From Acidimicrobiaceae bacterium (lineage in GTDB: Bacteria; Actinomycetota; Acidimicrobiia; Acidimicrobiales; RAAP-2): 11,586 nt of DNA. Where the stretch lies: assembly GCA_003133075.1 (NCBI GenBank), contig PKZN01000067.1, forward strand, positions 14,582-26,167, read 5' to 3'. The translations under genes were made by a program, and so were the position numbers. The notes below the pieces were generated by a model, which saw only the letters and a list, made by a program, of their open reading frames with translations, had not been told where the DNA came from and ran no database searches. Shown one piece after another: positions 7,626 through 11,586 of the stretch (position 1 is its first letter; each line of letters opens with the position of its first letter).

Positions 7626-7657
7626 GCCCCGCACCGCAGGGTCCGGCGGCGCGGGGC
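7626..7657 (-). terminator. Strong hairpin right after the stop codon of the 68-residue ORF
   Basis: GCCCCGC (7626-7632) pairs with GCGGGGC (7651-7657). The stem continues inward, after one mismatch, with CCGC (7634-7637) and GCGG (7646-7649). On the minus strand it begins at the base following the TAA of the ORF at 7658-7864. No T-run follows. TGCGGTG (7609-7615) can pair instead with CACCGCA (7632-7638), so two exclusive folds exist. Confidence 0.4.
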
Positions 7658-7864
7658 TTAGATCGCCGCGGGATTCTTCGAATAGAGGCACATGAGCGGA
7701 TAGATCTCCGCCCAAAGCTCGTCGCTCGTTCGTGCGTCGTACTCACCGAGCCAGGCCCGTGAGAGACCTTCTGAGGTTCCGCGTTGGTCGGCCCGCGGTC
7801 CGCTCGCTGAGGGGGTCGCCAGCGCCTGCAAATGGCGCAGGCCGTTGATCATCACCTCGACCAT
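7658..7864 (-). CDS. Hypothetical protein, 68 residues
   Basis: Not recognised. The ATG at 7864-7862 shares its A with the TAA of the upstream ORF (TAATG), a common arrangement for reinitiation. The protein is soluble-looking, with an amphipathic N-terminus (MVEVMINGLRHLQ), a middle rich in Gly, Ser and Pro, and a C-terminal stretch (TSDELWAEIYPLMCLYSKN) that looks helical. Codon choice is GC-rich at third positions, as in the neighbours. A GC-rich hairpin follows the stop codon directly. It could be a genuine small gene or the tail of a broken larger gene, possibly an alpha/beta hydrolase-like one; that last idea is weak. Confidence 0.4.
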   Translation of the reverse strand: MVEVMINGLRHLQALATPSASGPRADQRGTSEGLSRAWLGEYDARTSDELWAEIYPLMCLYSKNPAAI

Positions 7865-8229
7865 TACCACGCGGGGACCCACCACGCCATGACGCGCTCT
7901 TTATCGCCGTCGACAGGAACCGGGGGGACGGATTCCTGTCGACGGGCGGCTTGTGTCGCCCAGGAGTCGGACGACCAATGAACGCCGGGGAGACAGTCAT
8001 TGCCGGCCCCGATGTTCTTAAGACCTCGGGCGCTCGGAACGTGCGGTTCCCGCGTCGTGAACTGCGAGTCGGCGCCGCTTTGGCGCTCGGCCGTCAATGC
8101 GGCGTCGCTCTCGGGTGAGCCCGCTACGTAGACGCGCGACCATCCCGCGGCGGGAGCGTCCAGGGGGCGATCGGTGTAGGGGAGCAGGACAGATGTCGCT
8201 ACCGGTGATTCGTCAGTTCGATGCGCCAT
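7864..8229 (-). CDS. Hypothetical protein, 121 residues
   Basis: Not recognised. ATG 8229-8227 has AAAGG eight bases upstream. About three quarters of the codons end in G or C, like real genes here. The sequence is hydrophilic, with no signal peptide or TM segment and no motif I can name. It has Trp-containing patches (GWSRVYVAG near 40, VHWSSDSW near 90, MAWWVPAW at the end). A perfect 13-bp inverted repeat (7907-7919/7933-7945) lies inside the frame and encodes part of the C-terminal third, which is unusual for coding DNA. The ORF is followed at once by the 68-residue ORF. It may be a lineage-specific gene or, together with the next ORF, a decayed one. Confidence 0.42.
   Translation of the reverse strand: MAHRTDESPVATSVLLPYTDRPLDAPAAGWSRVYVAGSPESDAALTAERQSGADSQFTTREPHVPSARGLKNIGAGNDCLPGVHWSSDSWATQAARRQESVPPVPVDGDKERVMAWWVPAW
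7907..7945. repeat. Perfect 13-bp inverted repeat with 13-base spacer
   Basis: CCGTCGACAGGAA (7907-7919) and TTCCTGTCGACGG (7933-7945) are exact reverse complements, separated by a G/C-rich 13-base spacer. The element could form a long cruciform or an RNA hairpin, or it could be a protein-binding dyad. No T-run follows on either strand, so it is not an obvious terminator. Confidence 0.75.
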
Positions 8230-8462
8230 CTCGGAGCCTTTCTTCTGACCCGCAGCGGTCAAATAGAGGCAAGGTCCGGGCGTCTTGGCAGCACGCTACC
8301 ACTGGTGTTTACCAATTAGATAGGCGCCATTCGCAATTCGCTCACAACAATCGGGTGTTTATACGGAAACTCGCGCTCGGCGGTGGTCGTGGAGCACCAC
8401 CGCGTCGTCGGAGCGATCGACGCGGCCCCGACGGTGTGATCGGTCGAAGGTTGCGTTGCGAC
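8230..8462. other. Intergenic region downstream of the methyltransferase
   Basis: 233 bp without a gene. The stretch 8300-8370 is clearly more AT-rich and probably contains the promoter of the small ORFs; TTGTGA and TTGCGA (minus strand) are possible -35 boxes, but no pair was convincing. GTGTTTA occurs twice (8306 and 8355 regions). A hairpin near 8380-8403 may end the amidase-methyltransferase transcript. Confidence 0.45.
8380..8403 (-). terminator. Hairpin about 60 bp after the methyltransferase stop
   Basis: GCGGTGGT (8380-8387) pairs perfectly with ACCACCGC (8396-8403) across an 8-base loop. On the minus strand it is followed by GC-rich bases and only a short TTT, so termination is possible but not assured. 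Confidence 0.3.
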
Positions 8463-9194
8463 TCAGTCCTTCGCGAGGATCGCCACGTAGGGATCGCCCG
8501 GTCCGGGGCCCACGATCTCGGCGACGTGCCACCCGGTCCCGCGCACGATGCGTCGCATCTCCTCGCGCGAGACGAACAGCCAGCTGAACCACTCCCCAAC
8601 CGCGCCGCCGTAGTGGTAGCGAAGCCGTACCTGTCCGGGTGAGCGTCCTCGCTGAACGTTGCGACGGTAGTACGTGCGGTCCATGCCGGGGGCGCCACCG
8701 AAATACGGCGCGGTACTTTCTACGAAGAGTCGACACTCGGCGCTGGTCGCCTCGGCCCACGCCACGAGCCGCGCTCGGGCCCGCTCGGGCGTGGCGAAGA
8801 GGCCGAAGTTGTTGCCGAAGAGCACCAGTGCGTCAAAGGACGACAGCTCAACGCCGAGATCTTCCATGTTCTGACACCAGACGTCCTTCACCCCGCGAAG
8901 GCGAGCCGCCTCTACCGCCAAAGGCGATCCGTCGAGACCGACGACGTGGACGCGGCGACGTTGCAGTTCCAGCGCTACTCGTCCCGCACCGCAGCCGACG
9001 TCGAGCACCCGACCGCGCAGGCGCCCGAGGACCTCTCGCTCCGCGTCGGGCCAGCCATCAATGTCGGCGAGGTAGACCTCCGGGCCGGCGCCCTCTTCCA
9101 TGTAGCCGTCATCTCGCTCCACGGTCTCAGGCGCCGTGGCGCCGTGCGACCAATCCAGTAGTGCGAGCCCGAATGCGTCCTCGGCTGAACTCAC
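8463..9194 (-). CDS. Class I SAM-dependent methyltransferase
   Basis: 243-residue cytoplasmic methyltransferase with a Rossmann-like fold. Motif I LDVGCGAGR is at 64-72, the acidic residue at the end of the second strand is Asp88 (GLDGS), and a loop at 125-132 (LFGNNFGL) sits where motif IV is expected. The C-terminal part (GEWFSWLFVSREEMRRIVRGTGW) matches the usual final helix-strand cap. The acceptor cannot be told; small molecules are more likely than nucleic acid, because no target-recognition domain is present. The start is GTG 9194-9192, overlapping the TGA of the amidase gene by 4 bp (GTGA), so the two are coupled and probably act on related compounds. Confidence 0.92.
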   Translation of the reverse strand: MSSAEDAFGLALLDWSHGATAPETVERDDGYMEEGAGPEVYLADIDGWPDAEREVLGRLRGRVLDVGCGAGRVALELQRRRVHVVGLDGSPLAVEAARLRGVKDVWCQNMEDLGVELSSFDALVLFGNNFGLFATPERARARLVAWAEATSAECRLFVESTAPYFGGAPGMDRTYYRRNVQRGRSPGQVRLRYHYGGAVGEWFSWLFVSREEMRRIVRGTGWHVAEIVGPGPGDPYVAILAKD

Positions 9195-10033
9195 GTCTCA
9201 AGCAGCGAACGATAGAGGTCGGCTCGACGAAGTTCGAAGACCGAGATCTGGGAGCGTCGGCGCGCGACTTCTTCCAGGTCAATGGTGGCGACCAGCACGT
9301 CGTCGTCGTCGAGGAGCGATTCGCAGAGAATCTCGCCCCACGGGTCGATGATCATCGAGTGAGCGTACGACGAGACGCCCTCGGTGGTCGTGCCGGCCTG
9401 GGCCGCAGCGACGACGAAGGCGTGGTTCTCGATCGCGCGCGCACGCAGCAGCACCTCCCAATGCACTCGACCGGTCGCGACCGCGAAGGATGACGGCACC
9501 GCGAGCACCGTCGCGCCACTGAGACACAGTTCTCGGTACAGCTCGGGGAACCGTAGATCGAAACAGACCGACAGACCGAGCGTGAAACCCTCGACCTCGG
9601 CGACGACGAGTCGTTCACCCGCGATGATGTCGCGCGACTCCTTATGCTCAACTTCGCCGGGCACGTTGACGTCAAAAAGGTGACCCTTGCGATAGGTCGC
9701 GATGATCTCCCCGCTCGGCGCGATCAGCACGCTGGTGTTGTAGGACTTTCGAGGGTCGAGGGATCGTTCGAGCACACTCCCGACGTGCACGGTGACACCG
9801 TGGGTCGCAGCGAGATCGGCGAGACGCGTCGTCGTCGGGCCCGGTATCGATTCCGCGGCCGCGGCGTAGCCCTTGGTCGGACCGCGGTAGTTCACGTATT
9901 CGGGAAGCTGCACGTAGGTGGCACCCTCTTCGACAGCGCGTCGAACCAGCGCGACCGCTCGTTCAACGTTGGCCTCGGGGTCGGCACCAGAGGTGAGTTG
10001 TACCGCGGCGACGCGCACCTCGTTGTTCTTCAT
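9191..10033 (-). CDS. Carbon-nitrogen hydrolase, Nit/omega-amidase type
   Basis: 280-residue nitrilase-superfamily amidase. The catalytic set is Glu45 (LPEY), Lys116 (YRKGHLFD) and Cys157 (SVCFDLRFPELYR), with Glu132 as the probable fourth residue. The YRK.HLFD and CFDLRFPELYR blocks, together with ARAIENHAFVVAAAQ (198-212), place it near the Nit1/Nit2 branch. Known members hydrolyse deaminated glutathione or omega-amides such as alpha-ketoglutaramate; the exact substrate here is inference. It is a metabolite-repair or housekeeping-type soluble enzyme. The start is ATG 10033, with GGAGG five bases upstream. It is followed by a translationally coupled methyltransferase and is divergent, by 54 bp, from a MarR-like regulator that could control it. 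Confidence 0.94.
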   Translation of the reverse strand: MKNNEVRVAAVQLTSGADPEANVERAVALVRRAVEEGATYVQLPEYVNYRGPTKGYAAAAESIPGPTTTRLADLAATHGVTVHVGSVLERSLDPRKSYNTSVLIAPSGEIIATYRKGHLFDVNVPGEVEHKESRDIIAGERLVVAEVEGFTLGLSVCFDLRFPELYRELCLSGATVLAVPSSFAVATGRVHWEVLLRARAIENHAFVVAAAQAGTTTEGVSSYAHSMIIDPWGEILCESLLDDDDVLVATIDLEEVARRRSQISVFELRRADLYRSLLET

Positions 10034-10052
10034 AACGACCTCCGCTCACATG

Positions 10053-10081
10053 TTGCCAGACGCCTGCGCGCCCGTCATACT
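10053..10081 (+). promoter_or_regulatory. Promoter of the MarR-like gene, probably leaderless
   Basis: TTGCCA (10053-10058, 5 of 6 to TTGACA) and CATACT (10076-10081) are separated by 17 bp. The ATG follows six bases after the -10 box, so transcription should begin at or next to the start codon. The GAGGAG before the ATG touches it directly, too close to act as a normal ribosome site. Both facts fit a leaderless mRNA. The promoter occupies the 54-bp divergent space shared with the amidase gene. Confidence 0.6.
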
Positions 10082-10087
10082 GAGGAG

Positions 10088-10561
10088 ATGAGCAACGAAG
10101 AACTGCCACTGCCGGAGTTGTTGGCCCACGCTCGAGGAGCCTTCGGTTCCGTCATCCGCGAATCATTCGCAAACGCCGGCCTCCCGGCGCTCCCCCGAGA
10201 CGGCGCCTTCATCCTTGGGGGGCTTCACTTCAACGAGGTTCCCTTGCCAGATCTCATTCGCCAACGCGCCGCGTCCCTGAAGCGCCACCAGACGATCACG
10301 CACCTCGTCAGTGCCGGCTACCTCGAGGAGCGCGACGGCGACCTCGTCCTCACCGGGCTGGGTATCGAAGCAGCGGTCGTCGCCGCCGAGGCGGTCGGTG
10401 GGTTGTATCACGAGTTGGGTCACGCCGTTGGCGAAGAAGGCATCGCTAACCTTCGACGAGCTCTCGTCACGCTCATCGAGATCAAGGAGAACGCCGAAGA
10501 GGGTCGCCTCTTCTCCAGTCACCTCCACGACGACGATCTTCGAGAGGGTGACGCCCACTAA
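10088..10561 (+). CDS. MarR-like winged-helix regulator
   Basis: 157-residue protein with a MarR-like layout: N-terminal helices, a predicted HTH at about 52-79 (PLPDLIRQRAASLKRHQTITHLVSAGYLE), a short wing (ERDGDLVLTGLG, 81-92), and C-terminal dimerisation helices (GIANLRRALVTLIEI). The wing is shorter than in classical MarR proteins and lacks the D-x-R-R run. The frame is open far upstream, but ATG 10088 is chosen because of the promoter six bases before it. It is divergent from the amidase-methyltransferase pair and precedes an ABC transporter gene by 138 bp, so it may control either. The acidic C-terminal tail (HDDDLREGD) is unusual. Confidence 0.8.
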   Translation: MSNEELPLPELLAHARGAFGSVIRESFANAGLPALPRDGAFILGGLHFNEVPLPDLIRQRAASLKRHQTITHLVSAGYLEERDGDLVLTGLGIEAAVVAAEAVGGLYHELGHAVGEEGIANLRRALVTLIEIKENAEEGRLFSSHLHDDDLREGDAH

Positions 10562-10699
10562 GTCGTCACGGCATTCGATAGCGTCGAGACACAACCTTGC
10601 GAGGTCAAGGTCTACGTCCTCGACACTGCGCGCACCACGTACTCCCAACTGTCGGCGGAACGGCCACGACGCGAGTACGCCTGTGGGAGGCTCGAGGCC
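10562..10699. other. Gap before the ABC fusion gene
   Basis: 138 bp with no gene of its own. The ABC reading frame stays open back to the TAA at 10559, but the stretch contains no ATG, GTG or TTG codon in that frame. No convincing promoter or hairpin was found, so the ABC gene may be transcribed together with the regulator. Confidence 0.5.
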
Positions 10700-11586
10700 G
10701 TGCACGCCCCTGCGACACTGCGGCTCCTTCGTAAGGGCCGGAAGTCGACCGACTCGTCACAGTCAAGGACGTGGAACGTCGTGCTCGACGGCGAGGTCAC
10801 CGCGACGATCGCCCCGGAACAGACGCTGGATCTCACGCTTGATCCCGGGCGTCACACCCTTCGCGTCCACTCGACAGCGCTTCTGGTCAGCCCCGAAGTG
10901 GCTTTCGACGTGCTCGAGGGCGAGACCGTCGGCTACACCTGTCGACCACGTTCACCGTCGCCGGTCATTGCGAATCGTTGGCTGTTCTGGCTGATCGCCT
11001 CGCTCCTTCGTCGCGGACTTTGGATCGGCCTCGAGGTCGACGACACGCTCGTGCCCACGGACCAGTTACGACCGGCCGTTGCGTCAGCGACCTTGAGCGC
11101 ACCGGTACGTGCCGTCCTCGCCGCGTCGAGCGCCACGCCGCGACCGTCGAAGGGCGATGCGGCCCTCGTCGTCGAGCACCTCACGAAGCAGTTCGGTGCG
11201 AGAACGGCGTTTTCTGACGTTTCCTTCGACGTCGGTTACGGCGAAGTCTTCGGGTTCCTTGGACCGAACGGCGCCGGCAAGACCACGACCGTTCGAACGC
11301 TCGGGACCTTGATCAATCCCACTTCCGGGTCAGCCACCGTGGCGGGGATCACGCTCTCGCCCGAGAACGGTGTGGCGATTCGCGAGAAGATCGCGATCAT
11401 GCCCGAGGCGCCGGGCCTCTACCTTCGCCTGAGCGTCAAGGAGAACCTCGCGTTCTTCGCCGGCCTCTACGGAATACGCCACGCCGACCAGCGCATCGAC
11501 GCCGCGCTCGACGCGGTCAATCTGCGCGATCGAGCGAACGACCTCTGCGGCGGACTCTCGAAGGGTCTGCGTCAGCGCGTCGGACT
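10700..11586 (+). CDS. ABC transporter ATP-binding protein with N-terminal beta-sandwich/TM module (C-terminus off the right edge)
   Basis: 295 residues are in the window. The start is GTG 10700, with GGGAGG nine bases upstream. Residues about 5-83 look like a small beta-sandwich with a WxVxxDGE...PGRHTLRV...SPE..F....GE.V pattern known from short actinobacterial proteins. A hydrophobic stretch follows (NRWLFWLIASLLRRGLWIGLEV, about 92-113), then a Pro/Ala/Ser-rich linker, and the ABC domain from about 155. Walker A GPNGAGKTT is at 188-196. The Q-loop position carries Glu (IMPEAPGLY, Glu236), and the signature reads LSKGLRQR (286-293), both variants seen in ABC-2-type exporters. Walker B, the D-loop and the H-loop lie beyond the edge. 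It is likely the ATPase of an ABC-2 exporter with the permease downstream. The fusion could anchor or gate the ATPase at the membrane; that is inference. Confidence 0.88.
   Translation, partial: MHAPATLRLLRKGRKSTDSSQSRTWNVVLDGEVTATIAPEQTLDLTLDPGRHTLRVHSTALLVSPEVAFDVLEGETVGYTCRPRSPSPVIANRWLFWLIASLLRRGLWIGLEVDDTLVPTDQLRPAVASATLSAPVRAVLAASSATPRPSKGDAALVVEHLTKQFGARTAFSDVSFDVGYGEVFGFLGPNGAGKTTTVRTLGTLINPTSGSATVAGITLSPENGVAIREKIAIMPEAPGLYLRLSVKENLAFFAGLYGIRHADQRIDAALDAVNLRDRANDLCGGLSKGLRQRVG

Noticed and set aside
7743..8000. Third minus-strand frame (85 residues) across the two small ORFs
   Set aside because: Composition typical of an out-of-frame reading, rich in Arg, Gly and Pro; the other frame has a ribosome site and a TAATG junction.
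8097..8642. Plus-strand ORF of 181 residues
   Set aside because: Arginine-rich antisense shadow of the methyltransferase end and the small ORF; no start signal.
9644..10087. Long upstream extension of the MarR-like gene
   Set aside because: It runs antisense through the amidase gene; a promoter placed six bases before ATG 10088 gives a better start.
1..11586. CRISPR, IS element, prophage or toxin-antitoxin system
   Set aside because: No regular repeat array, transposase, integrase or recognisable defence proteins were found on either strand.

Overview
The window is GC-rich, densely packed chromosomal DNA, probably from a high-GC actinobacterium. Acidimicrobiia or a mycobacterium-like relative would fit. 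The reasons are an F420-type luciferase-like oxidoreductase, two acyl-CoA ligases, several GTG starts with very short gene overlaps, and a regulator that looks leaderless. The taxon is an inference; no rRNA, tRNA or other marker gene was seen.

Layout from left to right. (1) Positions 1-3116, minus strand: two overlapping adenylate-forming acyl-CoA ligase genes. The downstream one runs off the left edge. (2) 3117-3536: a gap of about 420 bp without a convincing gene, containing the likely promoter of the ligase pair. (3) 3537-4454, minus: a short-chain dehydrogenase/reductase, divergent across 219 bp from (4) 4674-5606, plus: an LLM-class oxidoreductase of F420-dependent type. (5) 5603-7455, minus: a 14-TM DHA2 drug-exporter gene followed by its MarR regulator (ATGA overlap). 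A perfect 16-bp palindrome lies upstream, best read as the MarR operator. MarR and the LLM gene converge and share a CTAG. (6) 7571-8229, minus: two small unrecognised ORFs joined by a TAATG, then GC-rich hairpins. (7) 8463-10033, minus: a Nit/omega-amidase-type carbon-nitrogen hydrolase coupled to a SAM methyltransferase. (8) 10088 to the right edge, plus: a divergent MarR-like winged-helix protein with a leaderless-type promoter, then an ABC ATPase with a fused N-terminal beta-sandwich/TM module, cut by the right edge.

How the genes may work together. The left half reads as lipid or xenobiotic metabolism: CoA activation, NAD(P)-dependent redox and F420-dependent redox. The MFS-MarR pair is a self-contained efflux unit that probably senses a small hydrophobic compound. 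The right part pairs a regulator and an ABC transporter with a divergent amidase-methyltransferase operon. No phage, IS, CRISPR or recognised defence system was seen. The least explained parts are the N-terminal module fused to the ABC ATPase and the two-ORF segment at 7658-8229 with its 13-bp inverted repeat.
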